Shown: one piece after another, positions 1 to 6,416 of the stretch
Position numbering within the stretch: position 1 is the stretch's first letter
Layout: every line of letters begins with the position of its first letter
DNA from: Coriobacteriia bacterium
Lineage (GTDB): Bacteria > Actinomycetota > Coriobacteriia > Anaerosomatales > JAHIQC01
Length of the DNA: 9,160 nt
Direction: 5' to 3'
Assembly: GCA_030653635.1 (NCBI GenBank)
Contig: JAURYZ010000077.1
Location: 1-9,160 of the forward strand
Position numbers and translations under genes: made by a program
Notes under the pieces: model-generated
Told to the model about the DNA's origin: nothing
The model's database searches: none
Seen by the model: the letters and a program-made list of their open reading frames with translations, nothing else

Positions 1-164
1 CGCTCAGCGGCCTCGGTCACCATGAGCGGCGTGGGCAGGTCGGGGTCGCCGATCTCAAGACGGACGATGTCCTTGCCCTCGGCCATAAGGGCCTTGGCCC
101 GAGCGACGACGTCCATGACCACAAAGGGTTGCATCAATGCAGCTCGCGCTGAGATAGGGCTCAT
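1..164 (-). CDS. Class I/II PLP-dependent aminotransferase, N-terminal 54 residues (runs off the window)
   Basis: The reading frame begins at an ATG at 164 and stays open to the window edge. Its residues 36-45 read RLEIGDPDLP and are followed by TP. This G-(D/E)-P-D-x-P-T-P segment is typical of the N-terminal substrate-binding arm of fold-type I aminotransferases (aspartate, LL-diaminopimelate and alanine aminotransferase families). The preceding stretch, with MDVVARAKALMAEGKDI, matches the usual first helix. A GGAGG lies about seven bases before the ATG and overlaps the last codons of the radical SAM gene. The two genes are separated by only two bases, so they are almost certainly co-transcribed and probably translationally coupled. 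The catalytic lysine and the PLP-binding residues lie outside the window, so the substrate cannot be judged. Family assignment is good; the exact enzyme is unknown. Confidence 0.82.
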   Translation of the reverse strand, partial: MSPISARAALMQPFVVMDVVARAKALMAEGKDIVRLEIGDPDLPTPLMVTEAAE

Positions 165-166
165 GA

Positions 167-1471
167 TCAACCTCCAATGCTAGGTGCGGTTACAGGGGCG
201 AGCCGGGCCGAGTACGCACGTGTCACGGCGCTGCCGAAGACCTCAGCGCGCCTAAGCGCACCGAAATCCATGTCGGGCGTGGAGATGATCTCGTGGGGAG
301 CCACCCTGTTGTACTTCAGGCCCAGCTCGTCTGCGCGCTCCCACAGCTCTGTGCCGGGCAGCACATGTAAGGTTGAAAACTGTATCTTGCCCGGATCGCA
401 CGACAACACGAAAGCAAGCCCACCGAGGAACTCATTCTCGGTATCGCCGGGCAGGCCGACGATAAGATCGCACTCGACCGAGATGCCGACGTTACGGCAG
501 GCGCGAACGCCCGCGATGAAGCGCTCGCGATCGAATCCTCGGCGGCATACGGACAGGGCTGCGTTTCCTATCGTTTGTGGACCAGTTTCGACCGTCGCCA
601 CGCCCGCTTTGACCAAAAGCTCGGCTGCTGCGGGGTCGATTCGCTCGATATCGACCTCGATTGTGTGGAGTTGTAGTCCTCGGGCCGCGTGAGGAGCCAT
701 GAGCTCGGCGAGCCATGCAAGGCGCTCCGGAGTCAGATTGAACACCGGATCGATGAACGACATCGAGTGTAGCGCCGGCGTACCGGCAAAATGGGCAACC
801 TCGGCCTCAACACGTTCGCGGGAGAACGCTCTCAAGCGACCGTAGCCTTTGCCCTCATAGCAGTAAGCGCAGGTATGAGGACAGCCGCGGTACGTCTCGA
901 TGTAGCCGGACCCATCGACGGCCTCGGTGACCCCCGTTAAGTATGGCGACGGGATCGTGTCCATATCAGTGATCAGCGCGCGATCTGGCGCCGAAATGAT
1001 CGTACCGTCCGCCTTGCGGGAGCTCACTCCCTCGACAGGCCACAAAGGTCGATCCGTGAGAAACGCATAGAGGAGCTCGGCGAAAGTCGCCTCCCCCTCT
1101 CCACGCACGACAGCGGTGATCCCAGGATTGGCCACAAGCGTCTCTGCGGCGATCCCCGCCATCTCAGGACCACCAAGCGTTATTCGTATACCGGGACGTG
1201 CAGAGGCGATGATTGAGGCCGCATCGTAGACCGCGCGTGCGTTATAGCAAGTCACGGAAAATCCAACGACGTCGGGCTGCATTTCGAGCACCTGATATGC
1301 GATCCACCAGGGGTCGGCCTGGGAGTCGGACTCTATCGTCGCGAAGCCGACTCTGCCTGCCAGTCTTGAATCTGCCTGCGCGTACGCACGAATGTAGCCA
1401 AGTGCCAAGGACCGGTAGCCGGGCCAGCTCATCCCGACGAGAACGACGCTCATCTCAGGCTGCACGCTCAT
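167..1471 (-). CDS. B12-binding domain radical SAM protein
   Basis: The protein has 434 residues. Residues 7-140 look like a cobalamin-binding Rossmann domain: there is a PDVVGFSV strand near 66-73, GGPE at 100-103 and the characteristic GEGEATFAELL at 124-134. The DxHxxG motif of base-off/His-on B12 enzymes is absent, as is usual in class B radical SAM proteins. A radical SAM core follows, with GYIETYRGCPHTCAYCYEG near 189-207 giving C197-x3-C201-x2-C204 for the [4Fe-4S] cluster. Later elements such as IVGLPGDTENEF near residue 340 fit the TIM-barrel core. Class B enzymes often methylate unactivated carbons or remodel rings, but the substrate here is unknown. The start chosen overlaps the upstream stop in ATGA and has GAGGCGG before it. 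A second ATG six codons later (1453) is possible. It lies between a degenerate radical-SAM-like gene and an aminotransferase gene in one operon. Confidence 0.9.
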   Translation of the reverse strand: MSVQPEMSVVLVGMSWPGYRSLALGYIRAYAQADSRLAGRVGFATIESDSQADPWWIAYQVLEMQPDVVGFSVTCYNARAVYDAASIIASARPGIRITLGGPEMAGIAAETLVANPGITAVVRGEGEATFAELLYAFLTDRPLWPVEGVSSRKADGTIISAPDRALITDMDTIPSPYLTGVTEAVDGSGYIETYRGCPHTCAYCYEGKGYGRLRAFSRERVEAEVAHFAGTPALHSMSFIDPVFNLTPERLAWLAELMAPHAARGLQLHTIEVDIERIDPAAAELLVKAGVATVETGPQTIGNAALSVCRRGFDRERFIAGVRACRNVGISVECDLIVGLPGDTENEFLGGLAFVLSCDPGKIQFSTLHVLPGTELWERADELGLKYNRVAPHEIISTPDMDFGALRRAEVFGSAVTRAYSARLAPVTAPSIGG

Positions 1472-2178
1472 GAGGCCGCCTCAACGAGTCGGATCGGACC
1501 TCGTCGGTGATCCGCAAGGGAGCTGTGCTGCGGACTCGGGTCGCCTTCATGCCAGACCCAGACCCCGTTCACCATGCCAGTTTCACACGCAGCCCTGATG
1601 TGGGATCTAGAAGTGCTCGAATCGTCGCCGATGAGGCGCACGGCGGCGGCGCCCAGCCTCGCGAACACGGCGACGATCGCTGCCGCGTCGGCCAGATTGT
1701 GCACGCAAAGCGGCAGGACCCCTATGGCCAGGACTTCGACACCCATGCGCTCTGCAGCGCTTTGGAATCGTGCGATTCCAGTGCAGCTCGTATCGAACGT
1801 GCCTGCATGCGTCAGCGCATCGTGTGAGCGAGAGTCGGAACCAAAGAGCGGCACGTGGATCTGCCGAAGGCCCGCAGAGATTGAACCCGAAGCATTGTCA
1901 GCCACGCCCAACGCGCCCGCATCGGTGACCATGGCTATGCGCTCGACCCCTGCAGCGCGTGCACCACTCAGAATCGCCGGTAGACTCGGGTGCCTGAAGG
2001 GCTCGGCGCCGTCGAGCAGGACGTTGGGGCTCCCGGAGCCTTCGGCGCGCTGTGCGACGCGCTTCACACACGACAGAATCTCATCACTAGAGGTGTGCAG
2101 AATTGCTGTCGACGGTTGGCAACGTGCACAGATGGCGGCACCGCCCGTGCCGATGGGTATCCGTGCAAACTCGATCAT
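1468..2178 (-). CDS. Radical-SAM-like protein lacking the first cluster cysteine
   Basis: This is a 236-residue protein of unassigned function. Its order of motifs follows a radical SAM fold: CARC at residues 17-20 sits where the last two cysteines of CX3CX2C would be; LLDGAEPFRHPSLPAIL at 54-70 resembles the GGEP strand; VTDAG at 84-88 resembles the TNG strand; and IHVPLFGS at 107-114 followed by SHDALT and a TFD segment resembles the usual substrate-barrel region. The position expected for the first cluster cysteine is Gly13, so a normal SAM-cleaving cluster would lack one ligand. It may be a non-catalytic partner or scaffold of the downstream B12 radical SAM enzyme, with which it overlaps by four bases. 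The start at 2178 is preferred because AGGGGA lies about eight bases upstream. The open frame extends to 2328, but the added 50 residues look like read-through of non-coding DNA. The fold call rests on motif order only. Confidence 0.75.
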   Translation of the reverse strand: MIEFARIPIGTGGAAICARCQPSTAILHTSSDEILSCVKRVAQRAEGSGSPNVLLDGAEPFRHPSLPAILSGARAAGVERIAMVTDAGALGVADNASGSISAGLRQIHVPLFGSDSRSHDALTHAGTFDTSCTGIARFQSAAERMGVEVLAIGVLPLCVHNLADAAAIVAVFARLGAAAVRLIGDDSSTSRSHIRAACETGMVNGVWVWHEGDPSPQHSSLADHRRGPIRLVEAAS

Positions 2179-2203
2179 CTCCAGATCCCCTTTCGCACGG
2201 GTA

Positions 2204-2209
2204 AGCATA
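2204..2209 (-). promoter_or_regulatory. Possible -10 element for the radical SAM operon
   Basis: TATGCT on the minus strand lies about 25 bases before the ATG at 2178, which would give a leader of roughly 20 bases. No convincing -35 hexamer lies 16-18 bases upstream, so the promoter would be weak or need an activator. The direct-repeat region at 2248-2291 lies immediately upstream, in a position suitable for one. Confidence 0.3.
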
Positions 2210-2247
2210 GCCGAAGACGATCGACTCGGGAGAGTTGCGCTCGCACT

Positions 2248-2291
2248 GTGGTTGAACAGTGGGTCGAACAGGATCACGCAGTGGTTGAACA
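2248..2291. repeat. Three direct repeats (gtggttgaaca type) in the divergent control region
   Basis: GTGGTTGAACA occurs exactly at 2248-2258 and 2281-2291, 33 bases apart (three helical turns). A near copy, GTGGGTCGAACA, lies at 2259-2270. The heptamers gttgaac/gtcgaac start at 2251, 2263 and 2284. Read on the minus strand the unit is TGTTCAACCAC. Tandem direct repeats at about one-turn spacing are the usual binding mode of OmpR/PhoB-type response regulators, and the unit loosely resembles the GTTCAnC core of Streptomyces PHO boxes. It sits between the divergent radical SAM operon and the sensor phosphatase gene, so it could control either or both. The binding protein is unknown. Confidence 0.5.
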
Positions 2292-2351
2292 CGCGAGCAC
2301 ATGATGACAGGATATGAGATACACCCATGGGTCGCAGCTCGAGCGTCGCTC

Positions 2352-2357
2352 AGGAGG
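2352..2357 (+). promoter_or_regulatory. Ribosome binding site that sets the phosphatase start
   Basis: A perfect AGGAGG lies three bases before the ATG at 2361. The tandem ATGs at 2301 and 2304 have no Shine-Dalgarno sequence before them. They also sit ten bases after the direct-repeat operator region, so 2361 is the likelier start. Confidence 0.7.
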
Positions 2358-2360
2358 AGC

Positions 2361-4778
2361 ATGGAGGAACAGATCCACAACAGGACCTCATCAGCGACAG
2401 TCGTCGGCATCATCTTGTCGGGACTCATCGCCATCGTGGCCGGGGGTTACCTGTATGTGCACATCACTGCAAATGAGTCCTACGCGCTGATTCACATGCT
2501 CATGGAGCTCTTCGGCATCGTGGTCGCCGCTGGCATATTCATGATCGCATGGAACACGCGTCGCACCATGGGCAACGGCTACGTTCTCGTAGTCGCGCTC
2601 GCCGGAGCTTTCGTTGCCGGCGTGGACGTGCTTCACGCACTGACATATCAGGGAATGAATCTCATCCCCCACGTCGGGAACAATCTTCCGACCCAGCTTT
2701 GGCTTGTCGGCCGCTATCTGCAGGCGGCATCCTTGTTCATCGCGCCGCTATTCGTGATGCGTCGAGCAGCAACCGCCAAGATCATGTGGGGGTTCGGTAT
2801 CGCGACCTTCGTCTTGCTCGGATCGATCGCATTGGGCGTGTTCCCTGACGCCTATATCGACTCGACGGGGCTCACTGGATTCAAGATCGCCAGCGAGTAT
2901 GTAATCTCGCTCGCAATGGCACTCGGATTGGCCGGGCTTGTCGCCAAACGCCGCGAGCAGGATCCCGAGGTCCTTGGATTCATGGCCACCGCAATCGGGT
3001 GTTTCATCGCAGCAGAATTGATGTTCACGCTGTATAGCCATCCGACGGCCGCCCACAACTATGCGGGGCATATGCTTCGTGTCGCGGGCGCGCTGTTCTT
3101 GTACCGGGCGTTAGTGGTGGCCGCAATCGCCCGCCCCTTCGACGTGTTGTTCCGAGACCTGAAACAGGCGGCCGACGGACTTGAGCGCAGCGAGAAGCGA
3201 TTCCGTTCGACGTTCGACCAAGCCATCCTCGGCATTTTGGAGATCGACTTGGAGGGCAAAGTCGTTCATGCGAATCGGCGGATGCACTCGTTTGGCGAGT
3301 ATCGCGGAAGTGAGCTGTCGGGGATCGAAGCGTCACAACTCACAGACCCACGGGATCGCGCGTCAGAGGCGGAGTTGTTCGAGGCGCTCGCGAAAGGCAC
3401 CATCCAAGAGTATCGCCTGGAAAAGCGCATGACCACCGCATCCGGTTCTAGGCTGTGGGTGAATGCCATCCGGTCCTCGGTACTGGGTGCTGACGGCGAG
3501 GCCCGCCATTACATCGAAATGATTGAAGACATCTCGATGCGCAGGGAGGCCGAGGAGCGCCTTGAACGCTCAAGAAGCTTGAAGTCCAGCATCTCCAAGA
3601 TCGACTCGTCAATCAACTCAACGTTCGACATCGACAAGATAATCAGCACCGCCGTTGCCGAGGGCGCAGACGCGATTGGCGCTGACAGCGCCATCGTGAC
3701 CATGCACGAACAGCACGGATGGGAATTGCGGAAGGCTTGGCATTTCCCCCCGCATGATATCGCGCCGCAAGTTCCGTCCGAGCGCATCGCGGAACTGGTA
3801 GCGATGCAGGACGATGAGTTGCCCTTGGCCATCCAAGACGTCGACGACGACCCTCGCGTAAACGTGGCGATCGCCAGACTCCTCGGCATACGCTCCTTCA
3901 TCGTCATCCCGTTGAGATTCCGTGGACGCACCCTCGGGATGCTGTTCTTCAATTACAGCAGCGGACCACGCCATTTCGATGAGGACGAGATTGCTTTCGC
4001 GGTCGAACTCTCATCGGCTCTCACGATGGCCATCGAAAACGCGCGGCTCTATGACGCGGAACGAAGGACCGTCGACGCCGTTCAGGCTTCCCTGCTCGCC
4101 ATCGAAAGCGACATCCCCGGCGTTGAGGTCGGCACGGCCTATTACAGCGCCATGGAGCTCGCCCGCATCGGCGGGGACTTCTTCGACGTGTTCGCGCTGC
4201 CCGACGATCGAGTTGCCTTCGCCGTAGGCGATGTTTCAGGAAAGGGCATCGAGGCCGCAGCGATCACTGTCTTGGCCAAGAGCACCGTTCGTGCATTTGC
4301 CTACGAGTGGGGTTCTCCTGATCGAGTGATGCGGGCCACCAACCAAGCATTGCTTCGCCAGATTGGTGATTCGCGCTTCGTGACCCTCATCTACGGCCTG
4401 CTGGACGCAAGGACTGGTGAAGTGCGGCTGGTGTGCGCAGGACATCCTGCGCCGCTGATCTGCGACGCCAGCGGGTGTGCAGAGGACGTCTCAATACATA
4501 ACCCACCTTTGGGCGTGTTCGACCTGATGGAGTTTGAGGAGTTTCGAACCGTTCTGCGCCCAGGCATGCGGTTGGTCGCGTTCAGCGACGGGCTGTTGGA
4601 CGCCCGTCACGGCAAGGAGTTCCTGGGCGAGCAGCGAGTGCGTGAACTAGTGGATGCAATGGGTGACGCCAGTCCGGACGCACTGGCCGCGGATCTGCTG
4701 GCCGCAGCGCAGCATCACTCAGAAGGCCACCCGCCAGACGATATCGCCATCCTTGCGCTGCGCTACACCGGGCTGTAG
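2361..4778 (+). CDS. Membrane sensor PP2C phosphatase (MASE3-like, PAS, GAF, SpoIIE/RsbU)
   Basis: The protein has 805 residues. Residues 10-260 hold about seven to eight hydrophobic helices, with a DVLHALTYQGMNLIP segment near 89-103 that resembles MASE3 membrane sensor domains. A PAS domain follows (about 273-400, ending in a PAC-like RREAEERLERS), then a GAF domain (about 415-565), then a SpoIIE-type PP2C domain (585-805). The metal-binding motifs of the phosphatase all look intact: GGDFFDVF at 604-611, GDVSGKGIEAA at 623-633, SDGLLDA at 742-748 and PPDDIAIL at 791-798. Relatives such as RsbU, RsbP and SpoIIE dephosphorylate STAS-domain anti-sigma antagonists, releasing a sigma factor. Here the signal is probably sensed in the membrane or by a small ligand bound to PAS or GAF. 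No STAS or anti-sigma kinase gene is in the window, so the partner is encoded elsewhere. It stands alone, divergent from the radical SAM operon and convergent with the tRNA gene. Confidence 0.93.
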   Translation: MEEQIHNRTSSATVVGIILSGLIAIVAGGYLYVHITANESYALIHMLMELFGIVVAAGIFMIAWNTRRTMGNGYVLVVALAGAFVAGVDVLHALTYQGMNLIPHVGNNLPTQLWLVGRYLQAASLFIAPLFVMRRAATAKIMWGFGIATFVLLGSIALGVFPDAYIDSTGLTGFKIASEYVISLAMALGLAGLVAKRREQDPEVLGFMATAIGCFIAAELMFTLYSHPTAAHNYAGHMLRVAGALFLYRALVVAAIARPFDVLFRDLKQAADGLERSEKRFRSTFDQAILGILEIDLEGKVVHANRRMHSFGEYRGSELSGIEASQLTDPRDRASEAELFEALAKGTIQEYRLEKRMTTASGSRLWVNAIRSSVLGADGEARHYIEMIEDISMRREAEERLERSRSLKSSISKIDSSINSTFDIDKIISTAVAEGADAIGADSAIVTMHEQHGWELRKAWHFPPHDIAPQVPSERIAELVAMQDDELPLAIQDVDDDPRVNVAIARLLGIRSFIVIPLRFRGRTLGMLFFNYSSGPRHFDEDEIAFAVELSSALTMAIENARLYDAERRTVDAVQASLLAIESDIPGVEVGTAYYSAMELARIGGDFFDVFALPDDRVAFAVGDVSGKGIEAAAITVLAKSTVRAFAYEWGSPDRVMRATNQALLRQIGDSRFVTLIYGLLDARTGEVRLVCAGHPAPLICDASGCAEDVSIHNPPLGVFDLMEFEEFRTVLRPGMRLVAFSDGLLDARHGKEFLGEQRVRELVDAMGDASPDALAADLLAAAQHHSEGHPPDDIAILALRYTGL

Positions 4779-4811
4779 GAACCGCCTGACGCCAAAAGCT
4801 CAACTCCTCGG

Positions 4812-4850
4812 CAAAACGAAAGCGGCCCTCCCTTGTCGGGGAGAGCCGCT
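4812..4850 (-). terminator. Rho-independent terminator of tRNA-Leu
   Basis: On the minus strand the hairpin at 4850-4821 pairs AGCGGC with GCCGCT and CTCCC with GGGAG around a short loop, with one internal mismatch. A T-rich tail (TTCGTTTTGC) follows at 4820-4812. It begins ten bases after the tRNA CCA end. Read on the plus strand the hairpin has no T-tract after it, so it is at best a weak end for the convergent phosphatase gene. Confidence 0.82.
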
Positions 4851-4859
4851 GATCACCCA

Positions 4860-4945
4860 TGGTGTCCGAGGGGGGATTTGAACCCCCACGCCCTTGCGGG
4901 CACTAGGCCCTCAACCTAGCGCGTCTGCCGTTCCGCCACTCGGAC
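4860..4945 (-). tRNA. tRNA-Leu (anticodon GAG), CCA encoded
   Basis: The 86-base gene folds as a class II (long variable arm) tRNA. The acceptor stem is GTCCGAG paired with CTCGGAC, the discriminator is A, and CCA is encoded at 4862-4860. The anticodon arm is CTAGG-TTGAGGG-CCTAG, placing GAG at the anticodon (reads CUC and CUU leucine codons). The long variable arm pairs GCCC with GGGC around GCAA, and the T arm is GGGGG-TTCAAAT-CCCCC. All stems are intact, so it should be functional. Its own promoter and terminator flank it, so it is probably transcribed alone, although read-through from yebC is possible. Confidence 0.97.
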
Positions 4946-4976
4946 ATTCACCGTCCGGCTAGGGACAGCGTAGGCG

Positions 4977-5005
4977 AGTATAGCAAGACGATTACGCCTG
5001 CGCCA
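4977..5005 (-). promoter_or_regulatory. Promoter of tRNA-Leu
   Basis: On the minus strand TATACT at 4982-4977 is a near-consensus -10 box about 32 bases before the mature tRNA 5' end. A weak -35 candidate, TGGCGC, lies at 5005-5000 with a 17-base spacer. The stretch CCCTAGCC just after the start has a GC-rich character common at stable RNA promoters. Confidence 0.6.
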
Positions 5006-5018
5006 CCCCTTCGTGGCG
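5001..5018 (-). other. Small hairpin between yebC and tRNA-Leu
   Basis: CGCCAC at 5001-5006 pairs with GTGGCG at 5013-5018 around a six-base loop. It is 57 bases after the yebC stop. No T-tract follows on the minus strand, so it is a poor intrinsic terminator, and its arm overlaps the candidate -35 of the tRNA promoter. It might weaken read-through from yebC or be incidental. Confidence 0.35.
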
Positions 5019-5074
5019 AAGATGCAGCCGGTCAAGAATGCCAAACCCGCCGATCAAGAATCAAGTGGCCGAGC

Positions 5075-5827
5075 CTACTCCAGAGCAGCAGCGATCTCGT
5101 CTGTGAGCGCCATCGAGTGATACACGTTCTGAACGTCGTCACTCTCCTCGAGCACATCAACCAGGCGAAGCACTTTCTTGGCGTCGGCGACGCTCACAGT
5201 CGTCTCGTTCAGCGGCTCCATGACAAGCTCGGCGCCTTTCACGGACACACCTGCGGCTTCAAGGGCGTGGCTCACAGCCATGAGATCGCCCGGGGCGGTC
5301 GACACGATCCATTCTCCGTCGGCCTCCTCCAGATCGTCCCCACCAGCATCCGCGACCAGCAGCATGAGCTCTTCCTCATCAATGGAGTCGGCGCCATCAA
5401 CCGTAATCTGACCGTGGCGCTCGAACTGGAATGCAACCGAACCCGTAGCTCCAAGGTTCCCTCCGGCGCGGGTGAACGCACTGCGGACATCTGCCGCCGT
5501 ACGATTGCGGTTGTCGGTCAACGCCTCGACGTACAGAGCGACACCGGCCGCACCATAGCCCTCGTAGATGACCTCCTCATAGTCGGCACCGTCGGCCGAG
5601 TTGAAGGCCTTGGCGATCGCACTTTCAATCTTGTCCTTGGGAAGCGAGTAGCTCTTGGCTTTCGCGATTGCTGCGGCAAGCGGGGCATTGTTGTCAGGGC
5701 TAGGATCACCACCGGACTTGGCGGCCACTGTGATTATCCGCGACAGCTTGGAAAAGAGCGCCGAGCGCTTCTTGTCCTGACCGGCCTTACGATGCTTGGT
5801 TGTAGCCCATTTTGAGTGCCCGGACAT
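5075..5827 (-). CDS. yebC: YebC/TACO1-family translation factor
   Basis: This 250-residue protein has the usual length for the family. It opens with the hallmark MSGHSKWATTKHRKAGQDKKR, then LFSKLSRIITVAAKSGGDP, and contains EVIYEGYGAAGVALYVEALTDN near residues 62-84 and the GNLGATGSVAFQF segment near 123-135. The family was long annotated as transcriptional regulators. Newer work on bacterial YebC and mitochondrial TACO1 points to a ribosome-associated role that relieves stalling, notably on proline-rich stretches. The start is secure: GGGAGG lies about ten bases before the ATG, inside the end of pdxT. Only three bases separate it from the pdxT stop, so it is the last gene of the pdxS-pdxT-yebC operon. 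In many Actinobacteria yebC is followed by ruvC, but here a tRNA-Leu gene follows instead. Confidence 0.97.
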   Translation of the reverse strand: MSGHSKWATTKHRKAGQDKKRSALFSKLSRIITVAAKSGGDPSPDNNAPLAAAIAKAKSYSLPKDKIESAIAKAFNSADGADYEEVIYEGYGAAGVALYVEALTDNRNRTAADVRSAFTRAGGNLGATGSVAFQFERHGQITVDGADSIDEEELMLLVADAGGDDLEEADGEWIVSTAPGDLMAVSHALEAAGVSVKGAELVMEPLNETTVSVADAKKVLRLVDVLEESDDVQNVYHSMALTDEIAAALE

Positions 5828-5830
5828 CGG

Positions 5831-6415
5831 TCACCGACCTCCCACGATTGTCTCGACAAAATAGCGGTGCACGCGCGGATCGCCGGTAAGTTCCGGATGA
5901 AACACCGTAGCCAGCATATCCTGCTGACGTGCGGCAACTATTTCCCCATCGTGGCGCGCAAGTATCTCTACGCCCACGCCCACGCTCTCTATCCATGGGG
6001 CACGGATGAAAACCCCGCGATACTCATCCGAACCGTCTAGGCCCGAGAAATCCACGTCGGCTTCGAAGCTGTCGACCTGGCGACCGAACGCGTTTCGGCG
6101 AACGGCGATGTCCATGAGATCCAAGGATTGCTGATCTGGCAGGGCATCAAGCACCTCATGCGCCACGAGGATCGCTCCGGCGCATGTGCCCCAAATGGCC
6201 ATTCCGGCATCATGCTGCTGGCGGATTGGGTCATAAAAGCCGTAGGCGTCCATCAGCTTACCTATTGCCGTCGACTCCCCGCCTGGGATGATCAACCCGC
6301 TAAGCTCTCCTAGCTGTGCGGGCTGCCTCACCGGCACTGCGGTGACCTCAAGCGCCTCAAGCATCATGATGTGCTCGCGGAATGCCCCTTGGAGTGCAAG
6401 GACGCCGATGCGCAT
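5831..6415 (-). CDS. pdxT: Pyridoxal 5'-phosphate synthase, glutaminase subunit PdxT
   Basis: This 194-residue class I glutamine amidotransferase hydrolyses glutamine and channels the ammonia to PdxS for pyridoxal 5'-phosphate synthesis in the cytosol. It begins MRIGVLALQGAFREH, and has PGGEST at 44-49 and the nucleophile-elbow segment WGTCAGAIL with Cys78. The remaining triad residues are His173 and Glu175, in VFHPELTGD. All catalytic residues are therefore present, and the length matches the family (about 190-200). The ATG at 6415 is one base after the pdxS stop and matches family N-termini. An open frame upstream to 6448 only reads the end of pdxS in another frame. The end lies three bases from yebC. 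Confidence 0.97.
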   Translation of the reverse strand: MRIGVLALQGAFREHIMMLEALEVTAVPVRQPAQLGELSGLIIPGGESTAIGKLMDAYGFYDPIRQQHDAGMAIWGTCAGAILVAHEVLDALPDQQSLDLMDIAVRRNAFGRQVDSFEADVDFSGLDGSDEYRGVFIRAPWIESVGVGVEILARHDGEIVAARQQDMLATVFHPELTGDPRVHRYFVETIVGGR

Positions 6416-6416
6416 G

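Noticed and set aside
1574..2317. Plus-strand open frame of 247 codons antisense to the radical-SAM-like gene
   Set aside because: The minus-strand frame there carries radical-SAM-like motifs and a 4-bp overlap with its neighbour; the plus-strand product has low complexity and no motif.
2179..2328. N-terminal 50-residue extension of the radical-SAM-like protein
   Set aside because: It would span the divergent repeat region, has no ribosome binding site at 2328 and no family similarity. The start at 2178 has AGGGGA upstream.
2301..2360. Earlier ATG codons (2301, 2304) for the sensor phosphatase
   Set aside because: No Shine-Dalgarno sequence precedes them, whereas a perfect AGGAGG precedes the ATG at 2361. 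The extra 20 residues are not part of the membrane domain.
5032..5061. TCAAGAAT repeated at 5032-5039 and 5054-5061 (22 bases apart)
   Set aside because: Only two 8-base copies just after the yebC stop, far from a promoter start and without further symmetry; chance is the simplest explanation.
5117..5815. Plus-strand open frame of 232 codons antisense to yebC
   Set aside because: It mirrors yebC codon for codon, has no ribosome binding site and no recognisable domain.
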